Assembly: GCF_024158025.1 (NCBI RefSeq)
Contig: NZ_JAMZEL010000008.1
Location: forward strand, 1 to 64,000
Length of the DNA: 64,000 nt
Source: Runella salmonicolor
GTDB lineage: Bacteria; Bacteroidota; Bacteroidia; Cytophagales; Spirosomataceae
Direction: 5' to 3'
Within the stretch, counting starts at the first letter, position 1. Each line of letters opens with the position of its first letter. The translations under genes and the position numbers were made by a program. Positions 1 to 9,528 of this stretch are shown here, in pieces. A model generated the notes under the pieces. The model had not been told where the DNA came from. It searched no databases and saw only the letters and a program-made list of their open reading frames with translations.

Positions 1-140
1 GTAGGATACGATAAAATCAGGTAAGAGGTACTCTAATAAAGGCAGAAAACTTTCCAAAACAGATAGGGTTGATTAAAACACAAACCTAAAAAAATCCAAC
101 GCTCTCCACAAATTTTGGGTTTGCTCCCACAATTTTCTCG

Positions 141-1457
141 TTACACAAACTGATCCAGCACCAAAACACCCAGTAAACCTACGATTGAGACGATGGTTTC
201 CATAACCGTCCAAGTTTGGAGTGTTTCTTTGATGGAAAGGTTGAAGTATTCTTTAAACAGCCAAAAACCGCCGTCGTTAAGGTGGGAGCAAATTAAACTG
301 CCCGAGCCAATGGCCAATACCATCAATTCGGGCTTTACCCCTTGACTCTGCACTAATGGCGCAATAATACCTACTGCCGTAAGTCCAGCCACGGTGGCGG
401 AGCCTACACAAATGCGAATTACCCCTGCAATGGCCCATCCTAAAATAAGTGGAGAGATTTCTACTCCTGCCAACAGCTCTCCAATGTACTTACTCACGCC
501 CCCATCGGTCAAGATTTGTTTGAAGCCCCCGGCACCGGCGACAATCAACAAAATAATAGAAACGCTCTTGAAAGCCTCTTCGAGCGATTTCATGACGTTT
601 TTGGTCGTTCTGCCGCGTCTAATCCCGAGAAAGTAAATGGCGACCAGCACAGAAATCAACATCGAGATTGAAGGGTCGCCCAAAAAAGCAAAAACCGTGT
701 AAAGAATGCTTTCTTCCGCAAAATTACCTTTCAACCAAGGCATAAGCGTCAGGAGCAATAAAGGCAACAACGCCACGATTAAGCTAATGCTCAGACTAGG
801 CATTTCCGACTCGCTGAAATGTTTGGTGTTAAATAAAGAAGCGTCGGGTTTTGGGTCGTATTTTTTGAGGGTTTTGGCAAAAATGGGCCCCGCCAGAATA
901 ATGGCTGGGATAGCGACGATTAAGCCGTAAAAAAGCGTTTGACCTACATCCGCCTTAAATTGAGCGGCAATTGCCGTAGGAGAGGGGTGAGGGGGCAAAT
1001 AACCATGCGCCACCGACAATGCCGACAACATCGGAACTGCCACGTACAGCATGGGTAATTTGGTGGATGCGGCAATGGTAAAAATAAGCGGGATGACAAT
1101 GACAAACCCGGCATTATAGAACAACGGTAGGCCAATGATAAAACCCGCCAATGCCAACCCCCAAGGCAAATATTTTAAGCCAAAAATATTCATTAGAGTT
1201 GTGGTAATCCGCTGGGCCGCCCCGCTGTCGGCCACGAGTTTTCCGAGCATGGAGCCAAAACCGATAATAATGACCAAGGAACCGAGCGTACCTCCAATGC
1301 CTTTTTCGAGCGATTGACTAATCGACGTCACACTCATGCCACACGCCAGGCCAAGCCCAATACTGACCAAAACAAACGAAATAAAGGTGTCTAAATGAAA
1401 ATAAGCAACTAAGATAATAAGTGCTAAAATGCCCAGCAGGACGTACAATAAGAGCAT
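141..1457 (-). CDS. GntP family gluconate/organic-acid permease
   Basis: This is a 438-residue polytopic inner-membrane transporter of the GntP family, which takes up gluconate or related hydroxy acids by proton symport. Hydrophobic segments run through the whole protein. Family-like signatures are GFGSMLG at about residues 66-72, a proline-rich YLPPHPSPTA stretch near 151-162 and SHLNDGGFW near 393-401, which resembles the HVNDSGFW motif of known GntP proteins. The length matches the family (about 440). It starts at ATG 1457 and lies 111 bp downstream of the BtuF-like gene on the same strand. No gluconate kinase lies beside it, so the substrate is inferred at family level only. Confidence 0.9.
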   Translation of the reverse strand: MLLLYVLLGILALIILVAYFHLDTFISFVLVSIGLGLACGMSVTSISQSLEKGIGGTLGSLVIIIGFGSMLGKLVADSGAAQRITTTLMNIFGLKYLPWGLALAGFIIGLPLFYNAGFVIVIPLIFTIAASTKLPMLYVAVPMLSALSVAHGYLPPHPSPTAIAAQFKADVGQTLFYGLIVAIPAIILAGPIFAKTLKKYDPKPDASLFNTKHFSESEMPSLSISLIVALLPLLLLTLMPWLKGNFAEESILYTVFAFLGDPSISMLISVLVAIYFLGIRRGRTTKNVMKSLEEAFKSVSIILLIVAGAGGFKQILTDGGVSKYIGELLAGVEISPLILGWAIAGVIRICVGSATVAGLTAVGIIAPLVQSQGVKPELMVLAIGSGSLICSHLNDGGFWLFKEYFNLSIKETLQTWTVMETIVSIVGLLGVLVLDQFV

Positions 1458-1568
1458 ACAGGGTAGGAGTTAAGAAGTTAGGATTAGTAACTGACTTGGT
1501 ACAGTTAATTTGTGCAATAATACTAACTTAATGGGTTTAAGTTGTACAAAATCGTGAGTCGAATAATT

Positions 1569-2357
1569 TTAACCTAACTGTCCAAGTTTTGAAAAGTAAG
1601 CAGCAGACGCTTGTAATCTACTCCCATACCAGCTGAAGAGTTCACCATCTACTACCAAAATGGCCGCATCTGGACAAATATTCTGAAATTCCTGAAGATG
1701 TTTTTCTTTAAAAGGATAGGGCTCGGAAGATAAAAAGATATAGTCAGGTTGGGCCTGTCTAAGTTGCTCAGCGGATATTTCGGGATAACGGCTCAATGAA
1801 CCAAAAACATTCTGAAATCCTGCGCGATTGAGCATATCGTCAATAAATGTACCAGAAGCGGCTACCATGAATGGTTTACGCCAAATAAAGTACGCCACTG
1901 TTTTGGGTGGGAGCTTCGTCGTTGGAAGTACTGAGAATCCTTGCTGAATGTTCAAAACGATAGATTCTGCCTCTGACTCTTTTCCTACCAATGCCCCAAT
2001 CCGTAAAATCATATCGACGGCATCTTCAAGGTTAAAGATATTCGACATCCACACGGGGAAGGATTTTTTGAGGGTGTTTATTCCTTTTTCCTCATTTTCT
2101 TCTTTATTACCGATAATTAAATCTGGATTTAGCCTTTTGATGACCTCAACATCAAAGTTTTTAGTGCCTCCAACCTTGGTTTTGTGCTTTGTTTCGTTGG
2201 TGGGATGAATACAGTAGTTAGTAACTCCCACGATTTCTTCGCGCAGTCCGAGGGCAAAGAGTAACTCAGTTTGTGAAGGTACAAGCGAAACAATACGTTT
2301 TGGTGAAACAGGCAGCGTAACTTCCTGATTCATTTGGTCTTTTACGGTTTTTGTCAT
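1569..2357 (-). CDS. BtuF-like helical-backbone metal receptor, apparently cytoplasmic
   Basis: A 262-residue protein of the periplasmic-binding fold 2 (BtuF/FepB-like) family. The N-terminal PKRIVSLVPSQTELLFALG and the later NPDLIIGNKEE segment are typical of these proteins, which bind corrinoids, haem or Fe-chelates. It begins MTKTVKDQMNQEV with no signal peptide or lipobox. The ATG at 2357 is close to the start of the fold, so a missed leader is unlikely. It follows the Wzi-family gene by 12 bp and may be cotranscribed with it. No permease or ATPase accompanies it. A role as an intracellular cobalamin- or metal-binding protein is possible but not shown. Confidence 0.75.
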   Translation of the reverse strand: MTKTVKDQMNQEVTLPVSPKRIVSLVPSQTELLFALGLREEIVGVTNYCIHPTNETKHKTKVGGTKNFDVEVIKRLNPDLIIGNKEENEEKGINTLKKSFPVWMSNIFNLEDAVDMILRIGALVGKESEAESIVLNIQQGFSVLPTTKLPPKTVAYFIWRKPFMVAASGTFIDDMLNRAGFQNVFGSLSRYPEISAEQLRQAQPDYIFLSSEPYPFKEKHLQEFQNICPDAAILVVDGELFSWYGSRLQASAAYFSKLGQLG

Positions 2358-2369
2358 GGCAAAAAAGGG

Positions 2370-3842
2370 TTACTTTTTACCTGACCAAGTTTTACGGATG
2401 CCAATTTTACCCCCAAACGTATTGGTATAAAGTTGTCCCTGATCAAGGGCAATGGCGGCGTTCCATTCAAGGCCTTCCCAGAGGCCAATTTGGCCATCCA
2501 CTTGTAGCAAACCCGAAAATTGCTTGGGTACAGATTCATAAGGAAAACCGTAGGTTCCGTAATTCAAGCTATAGGAAAGTTTACTCAAAAAATGCAGTTT
2601 CTCGCCATAGTAGCCTTCAAAGCCAAAATGATAAACCACCACGCGGTTGTTGTTAGCGATTTCGTTGCTGTTATAATCATCAGAGTTATTCGTATCTCGG
2701 TAATTGGTAATGAAAGGAGTGCCTATGATGCGTCGTTTGTATGACCAACCATCGAAGTATTGTTGGTGATTGAAATAGTTGTCACGACCAAAAATACCGC
2801 CTTCAAAATCAAACGTCGAGCCCCCTTGGCTTTTGGTGTATAAAAACTCAAAAATGGCTTTCTTGAGGCTAAATTGCCCTTTTTTTCGTTCTGGGTAAAG
2901 AAACTTCAGCACGATTCCTTGAAGGCCATCAGCGATGTTGTTGGCATCTTTTCGAAGTAAAGAACCATCATCGTATAGGCTCTGTCGGTAAATGGAAAGG
3001 CTCATGCGACGAAATTCAAATTCTGCGCCGACATCTAACGTGCCTAAGTGGTTTCCAACCCTATTGGTTGAATCAAAAGCGGTATTTCCTAGGTTTCTAG
3101 CTCCAGTAACTACCGAAATGTAATCCTTAAAGCTGACGGGAAAGGTTCGATTATTGACGGTTCCAATGTCACCGTAGGTTTTGCCCCCCCACTGTACCTG
3201 ATGATTGAAGCCCCCGTATAATCTTAGTTGGGAAGTGGGTTTACCAATGCGAACATAAAATGTTTTTTGGTGAAGGAAGTAGCCGTAGGCGAAATCCCCT
3301 GAGCCAAACCAACCATGAGCGTATGAACCTTTGAAAGAAATCAGATTTTTGGTGAAAGTGAGTGGAAGAAAGTCTACAATGGCTAGTTGGATTTTTGGAA
3401 TGGGAAGGGCATTGCCAGACCAAACATAAGAACCACTGCCAAGGAGCGTATCACATAAACCTACGGTTTCACGTTTTCTCCCAACATAAAACTCCCATTT
3501 CTTAAACTGTACTTTTCCGTAAAGTTCTGGTAAAATTACCTGACTGTTGGCTGACATATTTGCCACCAGGTCGATGCCGTACCCTGCTTTCAAATGAGGC
3601 GTTTGAGCAATAGAAAACAGGTTTTTTGAACCTGCACGAATCATAAGTCCTGATGCCTCTGGCACCGTAGCGTATTGATTGGTTCGCATCCAAAATGGTG
3701 TCCTAGCTGTTGAGCCATATCCTGTTAGCGATACATATTGTTGATTGTGGTTGCTTAGTGTCGAATCTTGGGAAAATGCGTTGTGAGAAACGAAAAAGAG
3801 CCCTTGAAGGAATAAGTGTAATACAATGGTTTTTTTTTTCAC
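2370..3842 (-). CDS. Capsule assembly Wzi family outer-membrane protein
   Basis: A beta-barrel-type protein of about 490 residues resembling the Wzi family, which in Gram-negative bacteria anchors capsule at the cell surface. It is rich in alternating aromatic beta strands and GS/YG turns, and ends with a typical terminal strand (GGKIGIRKTW). I prefer the GTG at 3842, because the next residues (KKKTIVLHLFLQGLFFVSHNAFSQ region) form a signal peptide ending in AFSQ. The upstream in-frame ATG at 3914 would put 24 extra residues before it. Its position next to the polysaccharide locus agrees with a capsule role. The 12-bp gap to the BtuF-like gene suggests a shared transcript. Confidence 0.75.
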   Translation of the reverse strand: MKKKTIVLHLFLQGLFFVSHNAFSQDSTLSNHNQQYVSLTGYGSTARTPFWMRTNQYATVPEASGLMIRAGSKNLFSIAQTPHLKAGYGIDLVANMSANSQVILPELYGKVQFKKWEFYVGRKRETVGLCDTLLGSGSYVWSGNALPIPKIQLAIVDFLPLTFTKNLISFKGSYAHGWFGSGDFAYGYFLHQKTFYVRIGKPTSQLRLYGGFNHQVQWGGKTYGDIGTVNNRTFPVSFKDYISVVTGARNLGNTAFDSTNRVGNHLGTLDVGAEFEFRRMSLSIYRQSLYDDGSLLRKDANNIADGLQGIVLKFLYPERKKGQFSLKKAIFEFLYTKSQGGSTFDFEGGIFGRDNYFNHQQYFDGWSYKRRIIGTPFITNYRDTNNSDDYNSNEIANNNRVVVYHFGFEGYYGEKLHFLSKLSYSLNYGTYGFPYESVPKQFSGLLQVDGQIGLWEGLEWNAAIALDQGQLYTNTFGGKIGIRKTWSGKK

Positions 3843-4001
3843 ACAATTATAGCTCTTTGAATGGATAGTAGGGATATTGGTTATTCTAAATGTAAACTGC
3901 TTTTGAACAAACATTTAAAACTGGATTAGTTGACAAATAAAATCAAAAAAATACGCCCCTCAAAAAGTATCTTCTTTATATTGCTTGCTAATACAATAAT
4001 A

Positions 4002-5132
4002 ATGACCCTCGAAGAAGTAAAAAAAATCATCGGTATCAGACAAGACCAAATTTGGCTATTAAAAGCGGCCCTTTTTGCTCCTGAGCAAGCGATTACCTAT
4101 TGGGAACGTTGGAAAAAATACCAGAATCTCAATCATATAACGAAAGAGGATGCAAACTATTCCATTTTCTCTGGGGTTGATACTGAATCTTTAAGGGTTC
4201 TTCCTTTAATTTATCGAAATTTAGAACATAGTGGAGATTCCCTTTTGCCAGCATTACGGGATGCCTATCGAAACACATGGATGGCTAACCAAAAGTTGTT
4301 GTATAGGGCACAAGAGATAGTTCGAGCTTGCAATGAAGCGGGTATTCCAAACATGCTGCTTAAAGGTATTCCGATGTCGTTGCATTATTATAAAGATATG
4401 GGGGTACGACCGATGGGCGATGTAGATCTGTTAGTTCCATTGGAGTATTTAGAGTCAGCCGTCTCACTGTTAGCTTCGTATGGTAATATTCCTGATGCAG
4501 TTGAGGACAAATACCGACATCTCATTCATGCTATGCACTGTTTTGATGAAGGGGGGGTAGATGTGGATTTGCACTGGCAAGCTTTTTTCTTTCAAGAGCA
4601 TCAACAAAGTAATTGGGTTTTTGAAAAAAAATATTCAGAAAAACTACAGCTTGACCCCGAAAACGCCACATATATTTTAAATGATTCATATCAACTTTTT
4701 CATACCATTATTCATGGAACATTGGAAGGGCAACCAACCATTCGATGGATTTTGGATGCCGTCAAAATTTGCAAAAGTCCTTCTTTTAATGGAGACATTA
4801 ATCAAATAACGGAGTTTGCCGCCGTAAACCATCTTGATTATGCTTTGAAAGTATGCCTTTTTTATCTTAAAAATGAGTTTCAATTATCAGATTTTCCGGT
4901 AAATACCGATGCTAATAGCATTAAAGAAATTAATTTACAAAAAAAATTTTTTCGTTTATCAGGCGAACACCCCAGTAACAGTATGAAGCGTACAGTACGA
5001 ATGTTTGTAAGACAAGGTATAGCGTATGATTTATTTTATAAAGGCTTAACTAAAAAAACAAAATTTGTGTGGTTATTTGAGCGTCTTAAGTTTAGATTAC
5101 AACAAGAAAAAAAACGTTTAATCAATCAGTAG
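4002..5132 (+). CDS. NTP_transf_5 family nucleotidyltransferase
   Basis: A 376-residue protein resembling the uncharacterised nucleotidyltransferase family PF14907. The core is visible as LLKG at about 119-122 followed by RPMGDVDLLV at about 136-145, where the Asp pair would bind metal. A histidine-bearing VDLHW lies about 50 residues later. I chose ATG 4002; an in-frame TTG at 3930 would add 24 hydrophobic and basic residues that do not look like part of the fold. Such proteins are often found in polysaccharide and peptide loci, and this one sits between a Wzi gene and a sugar phosphotransferase. Its substrate is unknown. It converges with the next gene across 42 bp. Confidence 0.75.
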   Translation: MTLEEVKKIIGIRQDQIWLLKAALFAPEQAITYWERWKKYQNLNHITKEDANYSIFSGVDTESLRVLPLIYRNLEHSGDSLLPALRDAYRNTWMANQKLLYRAQEIVRACNEAGIPNMLLKGIPMSLHYYKDMGVRPMGDVDLLVPLEYLESAVSLLASYGNIPDAVEDKYRHLIHAMHCFDEGGVDVDLHWQAFFFQEHQQSNWVFEKKYSEKLQLDPENATYILNDSYQLFHTIIHGTLEGQPTIRWILDAVKICKSPSFNGDINQITEFAAVNHLDYALKVCLFYLKNEFQLSDFPVNTDANSIKEINLQKKFFRLSGEHPSNSMKRTVRMFVRQGIAYDLFYKGLTKKTKFVWLFERLKFRLQQEKKRLINQ

Positions 5133-5174
5133 CTTCAATCTAAAGTAAGCATTTCAAAAGATAATATGCACATT

Positions 5175-6551
5175 TTACTTCCCTTTGGCTTTAAGCATCA
5201 CTACTACCGTTTCCCAAATAATCAACATATCAACAAACAGCGAAACTTTTGTTAAGTATTGTAAATCAAACTCCAAACGCTGAATCATTTCCTCGACGTT
5301 CTGTGCGTATCCAAATTTTACTTGGCCAATCGAAGTGATGCCCGGCTTGACCGTCAATAATTTAGTAAAATCAGGGGCAATGGGGGTTATTTGGTCAATA
5401 AAGAATTGACGCTCAGGGCGTGGGCCTACTACTGACATATCGCCTTTTAAAACATTGTAAAATTGTGGGATTTCATCCAAGCGCATTTTACGCATAAATT
5501 GTCCCCAGGGGGTTATTCTGGGGTCTTCATTGCCAAATGATAATGCGGGGCCTTCTTGTTCCGCATTCACGTACATGCTTCGAAATTTATAAATGTGGAA
5601 CGGTTTTCCTGACTTGCCAATCCTTTCCTGAGAATAAAATATGGGCCCTTTGGAAGAAAGTTTAGTGATTAGACCTAAGATAATCCAAATTGGTAAACCT
5701 AAAAAAAGAATAAACGAGGAAAAGGCAATATCGAAAATACGTTTCAGGATTTGTACTTTTATATCCTCCCAAAAGCGATTTGAAATATCAATAATCGGCA
5801 ACATGTCATGGTATTCAACCGTCGATTGCCTGCTGAGAATGGAAGAAAAATCGATGACTAACTTTACTTGAAAATTTTCTTGCTCTGACTGAGTGATGAT
5901 GTTACCTAATACTTCATTGTTGATGTAAGGGGTACAGCAGTACACGCAATCAATGGTGTTTTGTTTAATAAATGTTGTTAAACGATCATAATCTCCCCGC
6001 ATAATAGACTTGTTATTTTCGTCTATGTCGCCAAAAAAACCGTAAAATTCGTAACCAAACTCGGGGTAATTCTCGTAAAACTCTTTTAAAGTAGTGGCTA
6101 GTTTACCGTGGCCAACAATGATGTAGCGTCGTATATTATGACCTGAGGCGCGGTAAAATTTAATGAATACTACAGCAAAGACTCGCCAAGTAATTCCTAG
6201 TGCCACAAATACCATGAGCATATACAACATGTGCAGACGGGATAAATTCAAGTCCCTTAAAATAATCCACGCAAATGCCATACAAGCCGCAAATACTCCT
6301 GAAAGTGATAGGTACTGATACAAGATATTGAAAACATGAAACTTGATGCGGGAGTAATTATAGGGCTTTACGATGACGATTAAGCCTAACCATATCAAGT
6401 TACAAACGAGCAAAAACCATTTATATGAGGTATTTAATTCAGTGGAAAGTCCAAATTTAATTACGTGTGCAATCCAAAAAGATAGATTTAGAAGTATCCA
6501 ATCAAGAATAAGTTGAAATGGTAAGAAAAGAAATGAGTAACGATGTTTCAT
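5175..6551 (-). CDS. Polyprenyl-phosphate sugar-1-phosphate transferase (WcaJ/EpsE type)
   Basis: A 458-residue polyisoprenyl-phosphate hexose-1-phosphate transferase, the enzyme that primes exopolysaccharide repeat-unit synthesis on undecaprenyl phosphate. Four to five N-terminal membrane segments are followed by a Rossmann-like CoA-binding-like domain (IRRYIIVGHGKLA region). The catalytic bacterial sugar transferase domain then shows KFRSMY, RKMRLDEIPQFYNVLKGDMS and VGPRPER. The usual length is 450-480. ATG 6551 is chosen over an in-frame TTG at 6560. It is the initiating transferase for the downstream cassette, although about 4.3 kb of surface-protein genes lie between them. The sugar is probably glucose or galactose, by family only. 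Confidence 0.92.
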   Translation of the reverse strand: MKHRYSFLFLPFQLILDWILLNLSFWIAHVIKFGLSTELNTSYKWFLLVCNLIWLGLIVIVKPYNYSRIKFHVFNILYQYLSLSGVFAACMAFAWIILRDLNLSRLHMLYMLMVFVALGITWRVFAVVFIKFYRASGHNIRRYIIVGHGKLATTLKEFYENYPEFGYEFYGFFGDIDENNKSIMRGDYDRLTTFIKQNTIDCVYCCTPYINNEVLGNIITQSEQENFQVKLVIDFSSILSRQSTVEYHDMLPIIDISNRFWEDIKVQILKRIFDIAFSSFILFLGLPIWIILGLITKLSSKGPIFYSQERIGKSGKPFHIYKFRSMYVNAEQEGPALSFGNEDPRITPWGQFMRKMRLDEIPQFYNVLKGDMSVVGPRPERQFFIDQITPIAPDFTKLLTVKPGITSIGQVKFGYAQNVEEMIQRLEFDLQYLTKVSLFVDMLIIWETVVVMLKAKGK

Positions 6552-6615
6552 ATTTTTCAATGATGAAGTGATTATTTTAACATAATACAGCTTCAGTAGA
6601 ACCTTAAACCATTAA

Positions 6616-6655
6616 ATAAGTGTGCCCAAGATACTTCTATCTTGGGCACACTTAT
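6616..6655 (-). terminator. 18-bp perfect inverted repeat, probable terminator
   Basis: ATAAGTGTGCCCAAGATA (6616-6633) pairs perfectly with 6638-6655 around a CTTC loop. It lies just downstream of the minus-strand T9SS type A gene (stop near 6674) and upstream of the phosphotransferase. There is no long U tract, so it may act as a weak or 3'-end-protecting hairpin. Confidence 0.6.
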
Positions 6656-6673
6656 ACAAAGAACAGCTCAATA

Positions 6674-7759
6674 TTACTTAGTAATAAGTAAGTTTTGTAC
6701 AAAACTTTGGTTTTTTTCGGTACGAAGGACTCGTAGAAAATAACTGCCGTTGGATACTTTATCACCTATCGAATATTTAGTTGAAAAATCTTTGACTTTG
6801 CCCTCCTGCTTAACCAATGAACGTCCACTCAAATCAGTAATATCAAGCGAAATATTTTCGTTGGCCGAAAACCCTTTCAAGCGAACATCAAATGAACCAT
6901 TGCTTGGATTGGGATAAACACTCACTTCGGCATTTTCGGATGCTTCCGCAATTTGTGTGCCAATCGTAAAGTAAGATGCCCCATTCAATACAGTTTGCGC
7001 CGAAACCACGTTATTCTCAACACTCCCAGCTGCCAAGTTCCATTGATTGTCGCGCAATTGAAGGATTTGGTTGTTGGCCTGCTCCGACGCAACACTCACT
7101 TGGATATTTTGGTTTTTGATACCCTGAACTGCCCAATAGTTGTTGCCAGTCACTTCAGCAACTGCATCAGCTAGTTTATTAGACAGACGAGTGGGGCTCT
7201 GCGTCACAAATCCGACCGAAATTTTATCTTCAGTCGCGGGTTTAGAGATGGCAAAAGTATGTAGTTCGAGTCCATCGCCCACGGGAAAATCAAACGCATC
7301 ATCGCCCGACTTTTGAACGTATCCCTTCACGTGTGAGCGGTTGGAGGCTCCCGTAATTTGAGCGTTATCGGCTATTTCTAAGGGGAATAACGCCGTATTT
7401 TCAATAATTCCTTTGCCAAATTTTAGCTCGTTCTGTACAATCAATGGAGCTTGCAGATTCACTTTGCCGACTTGAGAAAGTAAAAGTGAGCCTACGTTGA
7501 TAGAATTAGCACTCTGAATCAGTTGCGTTCCTTCTCCGTCCAATACGACTTGACCATTCAGCGTCATTTGGCCTTGATTGCTTATTCCTTTGCGGAGATG
7601 AAGCGTACCGTCTGATTTCAAGTTACCTTGGTTAATTATTTCGTTGTTCAAGGTAACAACAGCATCCGAACCAATATAGACTTCGGTTGAGGAGAAAAAC
7701 TGGGCATGAGCAGCAGGAATACAGAGAAAACCCAGAAAAACGAGTAGTGGCTTTTTCAT
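6674..7759 (-). CDS. Secreted protein with T9SS type A sorting domain
   Basis: A 361-residue protein with a signal peptide (MKKPLLVFLGFLCIPAAHAQ). The middle is a repetitive beta-rich region of unknown function, with many short strands such as NQGNLKSDGTLHLRKG. The C-terminal 80 residues or so are a type A T9SS sorting domain: VSVYPNPSNGSFDVRL, DLSGRSLVKQEG, then a terminal strand ending in LLITK. This predicts export through the type IX system and cell-surface or extracellular location. It starts at ATG 7759 and follows a type B T9SS gene on the same strand after a 189-bp gap. Specific function is not recognisable. Confidence 0.85.
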   Translation of the reverse strand: MKKPLLVFLGFLCIPAAHAQFFSSTEVYIGSDAVVTLNNEIINQGNLKSDGTLHLRKGISNQGQMTLNGQVVLDGEGTQLIQSANSINVGSLLLSQVGKVNLQAPLIVQNELKFGKGIIENTALFPLEIADNAQITGASNRSHVKGYVQKSGDDAFDFPVGDGLELHTFAISKPATEDKISVGFVTQSPTRLSNKLADAVAEVTGNNYWAVQGIKNQNIQVSVASEQANNQILQLRDNQWNLAAGSVENNVVSAQTVLNGASYFTIGTQIAEASENAEVSVYPNPSNGSFDVRLKGFSANENISLDITDLSGRSLVKQEGKVKDFSTKYSIGDKVSNGSYFLRVLRTEKNQSFVQNLLITK

Positions 7760-7948
7760 ATTATAAAAAACATTTATGTCTGTTTTGAAAATTCAATGAG
7801 TAAAGCTAAGTTTTTTTTGGATTATCCACAACAAGATGGACTATAAGTTATCTAACGGTATCTTTGAGCCATTAGATTGAGGTTTGACAAAATAAAATAA
7901 AGCGACAGTCTTGTTATGCAAAAAAAATACCAGCAATTAAATCAGCGG

Positions 7949-9355
7949 TTACCTCATTAAATTGACGGTGCCAAGTTTAGAATAAGACCTTTCTTTCGTA
8001 TCAGTATATTCTATTCTATAGGTATAAAATCCTGGGCTTAGCTCTCTGCCGTTTACGTCGGTTCCGTCCCATCCTTTTGTTACATCTTTTGTGTTGTAGA
8101 GTACATTGCCCCAGCGGTCATAGACCGTTATTTCTAGCTTATTGATTAATTGACCTTTTATCTCAAATGTATCGTTTAGTCCATCATTGTTGGGGGAGAA
8201 GGTATCTGGAACAAACAATTTGACCGTTCGACCGTAGCTGATGGCATTAGATAGGCTAGTTTGTCCACTAACACTCGTAGCACGAACGCGATAAACTACT
8301 TCAGCATCATTATCACTGATGTCAATTGGCCATTCTGTACTATTGCCAACGGGATAAGTGGCAACCACCTGACCATTGTCATTGAGCTTTTCAATGGTAT
8401 AGGTGTTGACCGCTGTGGAAAAAGGCGATTCAGCGGACCATTTTAAAGTTTCCTTTTCTGCTTGCAGGTAAATGGTGCAAACCGTTGGCCTTGTAGCAGG
8501 TTTACGGTCGCAAGCATCGGCGTAGGCTACTTGGTAGCAAGCGCCACTTTGAGTAGCATTTAGGCTGGAATCAATAAAAATGCTATTGGCACGGGTTAGT
8601 TCATTACCATTTTTGGTGAACGAATAATTTTTTACTTTGACCGTGTTGGGTACCGCTATGCTTACCTGACCGTACAAATTATTTACTATGGTGGCCGTAG
8701 CATTCGTAATAGGAGCGGGATCATTCAACACTTCAAAAGTTTGCGGGTCGCTATCCGCATTACATCCATTCAATGCTAGGGTTCCTTCCCCCCTTACCCT
8801 AATTTGATAAGTGCCAGAAGCTGCATATGTGTAAGTAGGAGTAGGTTGACCAGGTTTAAACACTTGTGCCTGCTTCCCATCTCCCCAATCAATGAAATAC
8901 TGTCCAAAAGCAAGACCTGTGGTATTTATCGTTAACTTGGTTGTGTTTCCGCATTCGGATGCGAGTGAAAAGGTGGGTTTTGCCGTAGCATAGACTTGAA
9001 TAGAAATGCAGGCGACCGATGGTTTTCCATTCAATGTACCTAACTGTACAATATAGTAGGAGCCTGGTTGTGAGTATTCATTAAATGTACGAGTGGTAGC
9101 TTTTGAGGTGTCAATTATACTTTTATAATCATAAACATAACGAGCGTTTGTTATGGTAGCAGGAGTGGTAACCGTCACGGCACGGCCTGTACACTGAGTT
9201 CCTACCTCGGTACCAGCAATTGCAAAACTCCCGTCTACCCACTGGGGACCAAACCGCGCTGGAACAGGGCACTGCGCCGAAGTTACCTTTGTGAATACCA
9301 ATCCGCACAGGCACATTATATAAGGTAGAATATACCGATAGTTGACGTAAGTCAT
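7949..9355 (-). CDS. T9SS type B (gliding motility-associated C-terminal) PKD-like protein
   Basis: A 468-residue secreted protein. The chosen ATG 9355 gives a clean signal peptide ending VTSAQ; the longer frame begins at GTG 9421 and adds 22 residues. The middle carries PKD/Ig-like folds (FIDWGDGKQAQVF, TYTYAASGTYQIRV). A C-terminal CHU_C/type B sorting domain follows: PDTFSPNNDGLNDTFEI, VYDRWGNVLY, GWDGTDVNG and a terminal GTVNLMR. It has the same architecture and motif order as the gene at 44866-46362 and is probably its paralogue. Export by T9SS and surface attachment are expected; the ligand is unknown. Confidence 0.88.
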   Translation of the reverse strand: MTYVNYRYILPYIMCLCGLVFTKVTSAQCPVPARFGPQWVDGSFAIAGTEVGTQCTGRAVTVTTPATITNARYVYDYKSIIDTSKATTRTFNEYSQPGSYYIVQLGTLNGKPSVACISIQVYATAKPTFSLASECGNTTKLTINTTGLAFGQYFIDWGDGKQAQVFKPGQPTPTYTYAASGTYQIRVRGEGTLALNGCNADSDPQTFEVLNDPAPITNATATIVNNLYGQVSIAVPNTVKVKNYSFTKNGNELTRANSIFIDSSLNATQSGACYQVAYADACDRKPATRPTVCTIYLQAEKETLKWSAESPFSTAVNTYTIEKLNDNGQVVATYPVGNSTEWPIDISDNDAEVVYRVRATSVSGQTSLSNAISYGRTVKLFVPDTFSPNNDGLNDTFEIKGQLINKLEITVYDRWGNVLYNTKDVTKGWDGTDVNGRELSPGFYTYRIEYTDTKERSYSKLGTVNLMR

Positions 9356-9457
9356 GGTGAATAAAAATTGTATTTGCGAAATTAGAAAGAATAAGCAATA
9401 TTTAAACGTACTTAAGGGCACAAAATGCTACCGTTAGATAATTTTAGGGCAAAGCAT

Positions 9458-9488
9458 TTTTTCATTCTGTTTTTATCCCTTATTTTCG
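9458..9488 (+). promoter_or_regulatory. Possible Bacteroidota-type promoter for the head-repeat protein
   Basis: TTTT (9458-9461), 19 bp, then TATTTTCG (9481-9488), one mismatch each from TTTG and TAnnTTTG. It lies 40 bp before ATG 9529 in the divergent intergenic region. Confidence 0.35.
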
Positions 9489-9528
9489 GAAAGTGAAATA
9501 GAAACTGAAACAAAAACATATCAGACAC

